A DNA stretch of 64,000 nt from DATKPE01 sp035524335 (GTDB lineage Bacteria > Bacteroidota > Ignavibacteria > UBA10030 > SZUA-254): NCBI GenBank assembly GCA_035524335.1, contig DATKPE010000018.1, forward strand, positions 4,423-68,422. The letters run 5' to 3'. This document shows positions 9,206 through 16,572 of the stretch, one piece after another (position 1 is the stretch's first letter; each line of letters opens with the position of its first letter). The notes under the pieces are model-generated. The model did no database searches. It worked only from the letters and a program-made list of their open reading frames with translations, and was not told the DNA's origin. Both the position numbers and the translations under genes were made by a program.

Positions 9206-10252
9206 TCACTTCCTCTCATCCATCTCCAGCAGAAGAGGAAAACCTTCCGGCCGGGCCGGATCGGAGATCCGTTCGGCAAACCGCGTTACGGCATTCTGCA
9301 GTTTTCCTGCGATATCACCCTCCGCCATCCGGGCAGTCGCCGAGGAGGGATGAATGCGGTACTGATAGAGCGGCTCCGGTGAAATATCGTGGGCCAGCCG
9401 GCCGACCGCGTTCAGCCGCATCCAGTAATCATAATCCTCGACTCCCGCCATTGCGGGGTCGTAATCGCCGACGACAGCCGCGGCTGATGTGCGGTAGAGA
9501 AAACAGGGACCGATAAAATTCAGCGGCACAAAATTCAACTCGCCGTAATCCCACGGCAGATGAAGAATGCCCGAACCGGGCGGAAACTGCAGAAGCGCGT
9601 TGTATGAAGATCCCGACAACGGCGCGCCGCCGTCGTCGATCAGTTCGTAATTCGAATACACCATATCAATATCATCGAACTTTTCCAAAAACGCAACCTG
9701 CACGGCGATCTGCTGCGGTTTCATGATGTTGTCGGCGGACGTCCATGTCCGGAATTCACCCCCTGCCGCCCGGAATCCCGCGGAGAGGGCGCGCGGAAGC
9801 CCGGCATGCCGCTGGCGGATAACCGATACCCTTTTTTCCCCGGCGTACTTCCCGAGGACCTCCGGCGTGGCATCCGTCGATCCGTCGTCGACGATAATGA
9901 GTTCATACCGGTCATATTCCTGGGCGAGGACGCTTTCGACCGACTGCCGGAGATACCTTCCCTGGTTATAGACCGGCAGAACGACGCTGACCATCCCCCG
10001 GGTGAAATTCAATCCGCTGTCATTCCTGCGGCGGCTGACCGGCTTCATCAGCTCCTTCATCCGCAGGTAGGGAGGGTAGGAACTCTTTCGCGGTCTTCCG
10101 TTCCGGGCATAACGGGGCCGGAAGAGGAACGGAACGATCCGCTGGAGGGAAACAGGGAGAAGTTTGCGCATCGCGTCGCGCAGGAAGAGGCGTCGCTGGA
10201 ACGGCGAGCCCGAGAGGACGTAGGTTCGGAAAAAAATGAACCGTCCGTGCAT
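9206..10252 (-). CDS. glycosyltransferase family 2
   Basis: A 348-aa GT-A enzyme. Motifs: VSVVLPVYNQGRYLRQSVES, IIVDDGSTDATPEVLGKY, an RTWTSADN metal-binding position, and the late MAGVEDYDYWMRL (the ED acceptor-base region). The ATG at 10252 follows an AGGGA ribosome-binding site. An earlier ATG at 10321 would overlap the ATPase gene by 20 bases and is the alternative. About 85 residues before the GT-A core are basic and amphipathic and may attach the enzyme to the membrane. It lies directly after the Wzt-like ATPase. The sugar donor is not readable. Confidence 0.85.
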   Translation of the reverse strand: MHGRFIFFRTYVLSGSPFQRRLFLRDAMRKLLPVSLQRIVPFLFRPRYARNGRPRKSSYPPYLRMKELMKPVSRRRNDSGLNFTRGMVSVVLPVYNQGRYLRQSVESVLAQEYDRYELIIVDDGSTDATPEVLGKYAGEKRVSVIRQRHAGLPRALSAGFRAAGGEFRTWTSADNIMKPQQIAVQVAFLEKFDDIDMVYSNYELIDDGGAPLSGSSYNALLQFPPGSGILHLPWDYGELNFVPLNFIGPCFLYRTSAAAVVGDYDPAMAGVEDYDYWMRLNAVGRLAHDISPEPLYQYRIHPSSATARMAEGDIAGKLQNAVTRFAERISDPARPEGFPLLLEMDERK

Positions 10253-10301
10253 GGTGCCGGGTCCCTGAACGGAGGACCGGGCCGCCGAACGCTCCCCGGG
10301 T

Positions 10302-11042
10302 TCATGATTCGGCGGGAGCATTGACAAGATCGTGATAGAGCCCGATCATGGCATCGGGCTGTCCCTCGCCGATGAGCCGTCCCCCGTCCATCAGGAGGAC
10401 GCGGTTGCAGTATTCCCTGATGGTGCCCATGTCGTGGCTGACGAGAAGGATTGTTTTGCCGGTCTGCTTGAAATTCCAGAACACTCTCCGGCATTTCTCC
10501 GAAAAAACGGAATCCCCGACGGCGAGGACCTCGTCGACCAGCATGATGGGGGCGGTCGACTGGATGGCGATCGCGAATCCGAGCCGCATCTGCATCCCGG
10601 TGGAGAGTTTCTCGAGGCGCGCGTCGGCGAACCGTTCCAGTTCCGAAAATTCCATGATAGCGGGGAAATGCCGGTCCATTTCCTTCCGCGATCTGCCGAG
10701 GAGAGACCCGTACAGGTAAATGTTGTCGCGGACGGTAAAATCCATCTGGAAACCGACACCGAGCTCGAGGAGCGGATAAATTTCATCCCGGATCTCCACG
10801 CTCCCGGAGGTCGGCTGATAAATTCTGGCCAGGATCCTGAGGAGGGTCGATTTGCCGGAGCCGTTCCTTCCGATGACGCCGACAAACTCTCCGTCCCCGA
10901 CGTCGAAACTGATATCGCGGAGGGCGTAGAGCTCCTCATATTCGTACCGTTCGGAGGCGAGGGAGACGATGTTGTGGAAGAGCGTCTTTTTCCGCGCGTG
11001 GGGAAGCTTGAAGACTTTCGAGAGATTTCTGACGCGGATCAT
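10302..11042 (-). CDS. polysaccharide ABC transporter ATP-binding protein (Wzt/TagH type)
   Basis: A 246-aa nucleotide-binding subunit. Walker A is GVIGRNGSGKSTLLRIL, the signature loop is LEKLSTGMQMRLGFAIAI (an LSTGM variant common in Wzt/TagH), Walker B is PIMLVDEVLAVGD, and LLVSHDMGTI carries the switch His. YPLLELGVGFQMDFT matches the gate-helix region of this subfamily. It pairs with the permease, whose stop overlaps this start by one base. It has no C-terminal carbohydrate-binding domain; Wzt proteins that read a chain-terminating cap are usually around 400 aa or more. It powers flipping of a lipid-linked glycan across the inner membrane. Confidence 0.93.
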   Translation of the reverse strand: MIRVRNLSKVFKLPHARKKTLFHNIVSLASERYEYEELYALRDISFDVGDGEFVGVIGRNGSGKSTLLRILARIYQPTSGSVEIRDEIYPLLELGVGFQMDFTVRDNIYLYGSLLGRSRKEMDRHFPAIMEFSELERFADARLEKLSTGMQMRLGFAIAIQSTAPIMLVDEVLAVGDSVFSEKCRRVFWNFKQTGKTILLVSHDMGTIREYCNRVLLMDGGRLIGEGQPDAMIGLYHDLVNAPAES

Positions 11043-11848
11043 CAGAACAGCTCCGCGATCCGGTCTTCGTGACGGCGGAAGATCAGATATCCCGCGGCGA
11101 AGACCGCCAGCGAGTAGAGAACCGTCATGAGGAGAAACCGGAGGTTGAAGTAATTATAGATCGTATAGTGCCTGATCAGACCGAAGATTCTTGTCAGGGG
11201 ATTGAAGTAGACAAAATTCGAGATCGCCTGGGGAAGCACATCCACGTCGAAGACGATGGGGCTCACCCAGAAAATCACAAGCACCAGCACCCCCCAGATC
11301 TGGGACATATCCCTGAAATAGGCGAACAGCGTCGCGAGGATGAATGCCATACCGACCGAGAAGAGGATCAGGCAGATCACCGGCAGGGGGAGAAGCACCA
11401 TGAGCGGAATCGGTCCCTTCAGCAGGAGCGCCATGAGAAGAAGAACGACGGTATTGATGAGGAGCGAGATTGAACAGGTGATCGACGACGCGAAGATGAT
11501 GACCGACTTCGGGAAATAGATTTTTTTCATGAGATGGGACTTCCCGAAGAGGGAGTTCATGGCGCTGAAGGTGCAGTCCTGGAAGAACGCGTAATTGAGG
11601 ATGCCCGCCATGAGGAAGAGCGGATAATGCGCGATCGAGCTTGGAAAGATCCGGGTGAAGACGAAGTAATATATCACGAACATCAGCAGGGGATTCAGCA
11701 TCGACCAGATGTAGCCGAGCGCGGAATCGTGATATTTCAGCCGGAAATCCGCTATCGCGAGCTCGCGGATGATGGTGACATACTTCCGGAGATCGCGCAT
11801 CCGGTGCCGCCGCGCCCCCGGCGGCGATGTCCCGCTCATCCTTGTCAT
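11042..11848 (-). CDS. polysaccharide ABC transporter permease (Wzm/TagG type)
   Basis: A 268-aa polytopic protein with six predicted spans. The ABC-2 signature region is ADFRLKYHDSALGYIWSMLN, followed by PLLMFVIYYFVFTRIF and the conserved PLFLMAGILNYAFFQDC. Later helices include FSVGMAFILATLFAYFRDM and VLVIFWVSPIVFDVD. It forms the channel partner of the adjacent ATPase. ATGs at 11839 and 11800 are alternative starts; none has a clear ribosome-binding site, so the N-terminus is uncertain by up to 16 residues. It begins 16 bases after the coiled-coil methyltransferase stop. Confidence 0.92.
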   Translation of the reverse strand: MTRMSGTSPPGARRHRMRDLRKYVTIIRELAIADFRLKYHDSALGYIWSMLNPLLMFVIYYFVFTRIFPSSIAHYPLFLMAGILNYAFFQDCTFSAMNSLFGKSHLMKKIYFPKSVIIFASSITCSISLLINTVVLLLMALLLKGPIPLMVLLPLPVICLILFSVGMAFILATLFAYFRDMSQIWGVLVLVIFWVSPIVFDVDVLPQAISNFVYFNPLTRIFGLIRHYTIYNYFNLRFLLMTVLYSLAVFAAGYLIFRRHEDRIAELF

Positions 11849-11864
11849 TCCTGCTCTGCCGCTC

Positions 11865-14147
11865 TTATTGCTGATCGTCCGGGAACAGGCCGAATTTCGA
11901 CATCGTCTTCAGGAGCCCCGAACTCCGGTACCGTTCCAGCTTCTGCTCGAGAATCGACACATCCTGCTGAAGTTCCTGAACCCGGATCTGGGTCCGGTTG
12001 TACCTCTGCTGGAGATCGGACTGCGATTTCTGGAATGTGTCGAAGGCAATCGCCTGCTTCTCGGAATCGATCTTCATCTCCCGCATCGCGAGCGCCTGCT
12101 CGTCCATCTTCCTCTGCAGTTCGGCGACATGCTCCAGTTTTTTCCGGTTGTCGCGCTCCCACTGCTGGGCGTGCGACAGCTTGTTCTCGAATTCATGGTG
12201 CATGGTTTCGATCTTCCCGCGCGACGAATTCAGCTCGTCCTGCAGGAGAGAATGCGCCGCGGCCTTTTCCTCGAGCGACTTCTGCATCGACGCGACGCGC
12301 GCCTTCAGTTTCTCGTTCTCCTGCGCTGCGTTCCGCGCGGCCGCCGACCGGTCGTCGAACTGCTTCTGCAGTTCATACAGCCGGGCCCGCAGTTTCTGCG
12401 TCTCCTGCGTGAGCGCCGCGGCCTGGCGCCGCTCCTGTTCCACTGCCGCCGCCTGCGTCCGCAGTTCGGCCTCCTCCCGTTCCCGCTCTTCCCTCGCCTC
12501 CGTGAGAAGCCGGATCTGCTCCGCCATCAGCCGGTTTTCCTCCGTCTGTGCCCGGAGCTTTTCCTCAAGTTCCCGCCCCGCCGACCCGGTTTCTTCAAGC
12601 TGGAGCTCCAGCTGCGCAACCCTCTCCATCAGCCGTTCAGCCCTGCTGACCGACTCCGACGAATTGTCGCGCATGATCTCGTAATCGCGCGCCGCCTCCT
12701 CGAACCGCGGCTTCAGCTCCGACACCGACCGCTCGGCTTCGGCCAGAAGATCCGTCGTCACGGCGATCTTCTGCTGGAGCACCTCGATCCGCTCCCGCAG
12801 TTGACCGTTCTCCTCGGTCGCCGAGGTCGCATACAGCGCACTCTCATCGAGATGCCGCTCCAGATCGCGCACCTTCGACATCAGGAGGGAATTCTCTTCG
12901 CTCAGCTTTTCCGCCCAGACCGACTGTTCATCATACATCCGCCTGAGCTCCTCACGCGCCGCACCGCTCTCCGCGGCCTTCTGCTCCAACTCCAGCACGC
13001 GGCCGACATTCTCGTCCAGCTCCCTCTGCGCCTGCTCGAGCCGTTCCCCCCGGGCGGCATCCGCCGCGCGAAGCTCCTCAATCGCAGCTGCGCTCTCCGA
13101 TGCGGCCGCTTCGAGCGACGCGATCCTGGCCGCCCGTTCCTCCAGATTCTTCTGCATCGCCTCGATGGTGTTCAGATGGGTCAGGTTCTCGGAGGTGAGC
13201 ACCGTGATCGCATCCCGGAACGCATCGCGTTCACCGGTGACTCTCATGATCAGCGTCCGCGCCCGGACAATGTCCCCCCGGGCCGATTCCGCCTCCGCGA
13301 GCAGGTTCTTCGCCCTCTCCGCATGATCGGTGTCGTAGAACACCGACTTGCTGTTGTTGGCGATCTCTGCCGGGATATCGTCATCGGAGCAGAGCGCCAC
13401 GATCGTCCCCGGTTCACTGAACATTTCGACGGTCCGGGGCAGGGTGAACAGATCCTCCCGCGCATGGAACCGGAAAAAGTCGTCGGTCCACTCGTGCAGG
13501 GACCACATGGTCGAAAGCGTCAGCGGCTTCTGCGCGATGAATCGGACGTGCCGGAAGTGCTGTTTCAGGAATTCGAAAAACTCCTGCCCTGAAAATGAAG
13601 GGAGGGGCGACGCTCCTTCCGCCGACTTCGCCCGGGCATCGTCGGACCGGACCGGCGCGGAAATGAGCAGGACGCCAGATGGCTCGAGCACCCGCTTCAC
13701 CGAATCCATCAGCCGGATCCTCTCCCCCGGATCACACCCGTCGATCAGGTCGAAACAGACCGCCACATCCATGGAATGTTCCATGATCGCGAGACTCGTG
13801 ATACTGCCCGTCTCGAACCTGAGGTTCGGATACTCCGCGTAACTGCGCGCCGCCGCCGCTGTCAGGTCGGCGTTGTCGCCGACCGCAAACACACTCCCGG
13901 CATTCAGCGAGACGAACGCGGCGCCATATCCGTCGCCGGCACCGCAGATCAGAACCCGTTTGTTTTTTGTGAACCGGGATGCATACAGGTATCTGTGATA
14001 GTGCTCCAGCACCTGTACGGGCTCGGTCTCCTTCCGGCGCATCGTCTGCCCGGATTCCATGACCGCGGAGACCGCGTCTGCATGCTGATCAGAGGGTAAC
14101 GATTCTCTCATATCGTTGGACTCCAATGTGTTGGGAATATTTTTCAT
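11865..14147 (-). CDS. methyltransferase fused to a very long coiled coil (possible glycan chain-length ruler)
   Basis: A 760-aa protein. Residues about 60-250 are a class I SAM methyltransferase: KRVLICGAGDGYGAAFVSL is motif I, SMDVAVCFDLIDGCDPGERI a motif II-like segment, and VLEPSGVLLISAP the late strand. From about 285 to 745 the protein is almost unbroken heptad-rich coiled coil with Glu, Arg, Lys, Ala, Leu and Gln. A short tail reads LKTMSKFGLFPDDQQ. WbdD of E. coli O9a has a methyltransferase, a kinase and a coiled-coil ruler that sets O-antigen length beside wzm/wzt. This gene has the same place and the same methyltransferase plus rod, but no kinase domain is visible. The ATGA overlap at 14144-14147 couples it to the upstream GT4. 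The ruler role is inferred. Confidence 0.85.
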   Translation of the reverse strand: MKNIPNTLESNDMRESLPSDQHADAVSAVMESGQTMRRKETEPVQVLEHYHRYLYASRFTKNKRVLICGAGDGYGAAFVSLNAGSVFAVGDNADLTAAAARSYAEYPNLRFETGSITSLAIMEHSMDVAVCFDLIDGCDPGERIRLMDSVKRVLEPSGVLLISAPVRSDDARAKSAEGASPLPSFSGQEFFEFLKQHFRHVRFIAQKPLTLSTMWSLHEWTDDFFRFHAREDLFTLPRTVEMFSEPGTIVALCSDDDIPAEIANNSKSVFYDTDHAERAKNLLAEAESARGDIVRARTLIMRVTGERDAFRDAITVLTSENLTHLNTIEAMQKNLEERAARIASLEAAASESAAAIEELRAADAARGERLEQAQRELDENVGRVLELEQKAAESGAAREELRRMYDEQSVWAEKLSEENSLLMSKVRDLERHLDESALYATSATEENGQLRERIEVLQQKIAVTTDLLAEAERSVSELKPRFEEAARDYEIMRDNSSESVSRAERLMERVAQLELQLEETGSAGRELEEKLRAQTEENRLMAEQIRLLTEAREEREREEAELRTQAAAVEQERRQAAALTQETQKLRARLYELQKQFDDRSAAARNAAQENEKLKARVASMQKSLEEKAAAHSLLQDELNSSRGKIETMHHEFENKLSHAQQWERDNRKKLEHVAELQRKMDEQALAMREMKIDSEKQAIAFDTFQKSQSDLQQRYNRTQIRVQELQQDVSILEQKLERYRSSGLLKTMSKFGLFPDDQQ

Positions 14148-15337
14148 GCCTTACCAGGCACCGCTGAATCAAAAATTTCCTCCATCTGCCGGGCGAACCG
14201 GTCCCACGACAGGGCGCCGAGATCGGGTCCGGCAACGAATGTGCGACCGAGCATCTCATCCATCGCATCCGCGAGGGCCGGCACATCCCCCGGCGCGACA
14301 ATCCGTACCGCGGGGAAATCCCCCGCCACCGACAGAACCCCGCTCCGCTTCGTGACCACCACCGGCACCGCACTCGCGAGCGCTTCCAGGACCGTCAGTC
14401 CGAACCCTTCTTCGCGCGACGGACAGACCAGCAGGTCCAGATCACGGATCAGCCCTGCCACGTCAGGCCGCTCGCCGAGAAAATGCATTTTGCCGCCAAG
14501 CCCGGCTTCCGTCGCTTCGGCGACGACGTCGTCCCTGTATGTTCCGTGCGCCGGAACGACCGCCGATGTGACCGTACCACCGATGACAACGAATGCGACA
14601 TCACGACGCCGTTCCAGGAGGCCGGCCGCCGCATGCACGAACTCGCGATGTCCCTTCACCGGGTCGAACCGTGCCGCCATCCCGACAATCCTCGTTTCCC
14701 CGCCGATCCCGAGCTCGGCCCGGAGTCTGTTCTCTTCCCCGGGACGACGGGGCCGGAAAACCGTCGTATCGACGCCCGGAATTGCCACGCCGATCTTCCG
14801 GCAGAGAAACATCGTCCGGTTTCCGAGATCCTCCGCCAGCAGGGGCGACGCGGCCACAATGCGGTCAACCGCCATCACGGCGAGAATGTTAAACAGGAGC
14901 ATGCGGAGCCACTCATGAAAAAAGATCACCGAATAGACCACTGGAACCCGGCGCATGAGCGCGGGTATCGCCACCAGGAGGAGCGTCAGCACATCGGAAC
15001 AGCAGACCAGATCAATCTCACGCTCCCGGAGCGTACGATGCATTTGTCCCGCCGATCTGACCGCCTGCGCGAAAACGGAGGGGTAGAGGAGATTCCTCAG
15101 CATGACCGCGGGAAACGGGACGATCACCGTGGCACAGCCGATATCCTCCACCTTGCGGGCAAAGTCGCCGTGACTGCTGAACATGAGCAGAGGTTCCCAT
15201 CTGCGCCTGTCGAGACAGCGGACCATGTGATAGACCGTGTATTCACCGCCGCCCATCCCGCTGTGAAGACTGAGGATAAGGAGGCGCCTCGCCGATGAAG
15301 GCATCTGATCCCCCGACGGATGCCCCGGCAGTTTCAT
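14144..15337 (-). CDS. glycosyltransferase family 4
   Basis: A 397-aa GT-B enzyme. The start at 15337 is fixed by a 4-base ATGA overlap with the upstream GT2 stop. The N-terminal loop is LLILSLHSGMGGGEYTVYHM. The central hinge region reads IGVAIPGVDTTVFRP. The donor domain has TRIVGMAARFDPVKGHREFV, and the GT4 EX7E motif is CPSREEGFGLTVLEALASAV. It transfers a sugar from a nucleotide donor on the cytoplasmic side. The neighbours are a GT2 and the coiled-coil methyltransferase, so it is one of the chain-building enzymes of the operon. Confidence 0.92.
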   Translation of the reverse strand: MKLPGHPSGDQMPSSARRLLILSLHSGMGGGEYTVYHMVRCLDRRRWEPLLMFSSHGDFARKVEDIGCATVIVPFPAVMLRNLLYPSVFAQAVRSAGQMHRTLREREIDLVCCSDVLTLLLVAIPALMRRVPVVYSVIFFHEWLRMLLFNILAVMAVDRIVAASPLLAEDLGNRTMFLCRKIGVAIPGVDTTVFRPRRPGEENRLRAELGIGGETRIVGMAARFDPVKGHREFVHAAAGLLERRRDVAFVVIGGTVTSAVVPAHGTYRDDVVAEATEAGLGGKMHFLGERPDVAGLIRDLDLLVCPSREEGFGLTVLEALASAVPVVVTKRSGVLSVAGDFPAVRIVAPGDVPALADAMDEMLGRTFVAGPDLGALSWDRFARQMEEIFDSAVPGKA

Positions 15338-16188
15338 CGTACACCCGCCTCCATGAGATAGCCGAGGCCCGTGACCGTCTGTGCGAGGATAAAAAGCGCC
15401 ACTTTCACCAGACCCGTGAACACCCCGGTTCTGAGCAATGCTCCGCAGAGGGAGAGATGGACCGGGATCGGAATTGAGGGGGATGCCTCGCCCCGGAGAA
15501 GTGCGAGCCGTCGGAGCATCCGGGCTCCCCGCCCGTAGTTGAACTGCTGGCGGAGCCACCCGACGAGGTTCATTCTGTGCGCATGCCGGACGGCAATGTC
15601 GGACCGGAACGCCGCGGTTCCGCCAATCGCGAGAATCCGCCTGTTGAGATCGCGCTCCTCCCCGCCGGCATGGAGAAATTTCCTGTCGAAACCGCCGGCC
15701 GAGCGGAGAACCGAAGCGCGATACAGGGTGTTATTCGAGGTCAGAAATTCTTTTCTTCCCAACTGCTGGAGAGATCTCACATAATGACTGGTCATTTCCT
15801 GGCTGACGGTCGAGAGGATATTCCGGGGGAGGGCATTTTCCGCAGATCCCCCGATGAAATCGGCTCCGGTTTCGTTCACAGATCTCTCAAACAGCTTCAG
15901 CCAGTCCGGAGGCACCATACAGTCGTCGTCGGTGAAGGCAATCCATTCTCCCCGGGCCTCTGCGATGCCGAGATTCCTCGCCGCGGCCGGACCTTCATGT
16001 TTGCCGTTACAGGTTCGGATCGGGAATTTTCCGCTCATTTCCTTCAGGAATACATCCGTTCCGTCGTTGCTTCCGTCGTTCACAATGATGATTTCGAAAT
16101 CTGGAAAATCAAGAGCGTTGAGCGACGCCAGGGTTTGTTTCAGCGATGAAATTCTGTTATATGTCGGAACGACAACAGAAAACTTCAT
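15334..16188 (-). CDS. glycosyltransferase family 2 (first gene of the export operon)
   Basis: A 284-aa GT-A enzyme. Motifs: FSVVVPTYNRISSLKQTLAS, FEIIIVNDGSNDGTDVFL, EWIAFTDDDCMVPPDWL (the DxD metal site) and HAGGEERDLNRRI (the ED region). Two hydrophobic C-terminal segments (LSLCGALLRTGVFTGLVKV, ALFILAQTVTGLGYLMEA) suggest membrane association. It is the promoter-proximal gene of the polysaccharide operon: a promoter at 16317-16347 and a strong inverted repeat at 16220-16243 lie in its leader. Sugar specificity is unknown. Confidence 0.92.
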   Translation of the reverse strand: MKFSVVVPTYNRISSLKQTLASLNALDFPDFEIIIVNDGSNDGTDVFLKEMSGKFPIRTCNGKHEGPAAARNLGIAEARGEWIAFTDDDCMVPPDWLKLFERSVNETGADFIGGSAENALPRNILSTVSQEMTSHYVRSLQQLGRKEFLTSNNTLYRASVLRSAGGFDRKFLHAGGEERDLNRRILAIGGTAAFRSDIAVRHAHRMNLVGWLRQQFNYGRGARMLRRLALLRGEASPSIPIPVHLSLCGALLRTGVFTGLVKVALFILAQTVTGLGYLMEAGVR

Positions 16189-16219
16189 TCACTATCGTTA
16201 TATCTGACCTGACTTTACG

Positions 16220-16243
16220 GGGAACAATATGTACATTGTTCCC
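16220..16243. promoter_or_regulatory. 24-bp perfect inverted repeat in the polysaccharide operon leader
   Basis: Arms GGGAACAAT (16220-16228) and ATTGTTCCC (16235-16243) are perfect complements with a 6-base spacer, ATGTAC. It lies 31 bases upstream of the first ATG and about 65 bases downstream of the predicted transcription start, so it is inside the leader. It could be a dimeric repressor operator or an RNA hairpin. It is not a terminator because no T-run follows on the minus strand. Confidence 0.6.
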
Positions 16244-16316
16244 GGAACCGAATAAATAATGAAAAATTCCAATTCGACAGGCAGGTGCGGTATAATAATT
16301 CCTTATAAAAATCGGT

Positions 16317-16347
16317 TAAAGTTAAATATTATATGCATTATTGTCAA
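16317..16347 (-). promoter_or_regulatory. promoter of the polysaccharide operon
   Basis: On the minus strand TTGACA (16347-16342) is followed after 17 bases by TAACTTTA (16324-16317). This matches the TTG-N20-TAnnTTT pattern seen before many other genes in this window. Transcription would start near 16310 and leave a leader of about 120 bases. Confidence 0.55.
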
Positions 16348-16407
16348 GAATTTGCGCCATTTTGTACTAGCTTAAACAGTCAAAATATTGGCCGTTTTAT
16401 GAATATT

Positions 16408-16436
16408 TTGGGGTTTTTTCAGAATTTGTAATTTCT
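16408..16436 (+). promoter_or_regulatory. candidate promoter of the TPR membrane-protein gene
   Basis: TTG at 16408-16410 (within TTTTG) is followed after 18 bases by TAATTTCT (16429-16436). The -7 element fits TAnnTTNN, but the spacer is two bases shorter than at the other sites, so this is a weaker call. Confidence 0.3.
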
Positions 16437-16572
16437 TTTTAAATTAGGGTCATAAAAATCGAAAAATTACGATATTTATCGAAGTTGGAAGTCGTCGAAT
16501 TTACGTCGATGACTCAAAAGTGAATTCCCGCCAGAAAATGATAATGATGGATTTAAAACGCGGTGCGATGGA

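Larger units (their letters stand above)
16189..16572. other. AT-rich divergent intergenic region
   Basis: No gene is seen in these 384 bases between the minus-strand polysaccharide operon and the plus-strand TPR gene. It is much richer in A and T than its surroundings. It holds the minus-strand promoter at 16317-16347, the inverted repeat at 16220-16243 and a weaker plus-strand promoter candidate at 16408-16436. Confidence 0.7.

Noticed and set aside
11769..13592. Plus-strand frame of about 600 codons rich in Leu, Arg and Pro
   Set aside because: It is the antisense of the coiled-coil repeats of the methyltransferase protein; the repetitive Leu/Arg composition comes from Glu/Gln codons read backwards.
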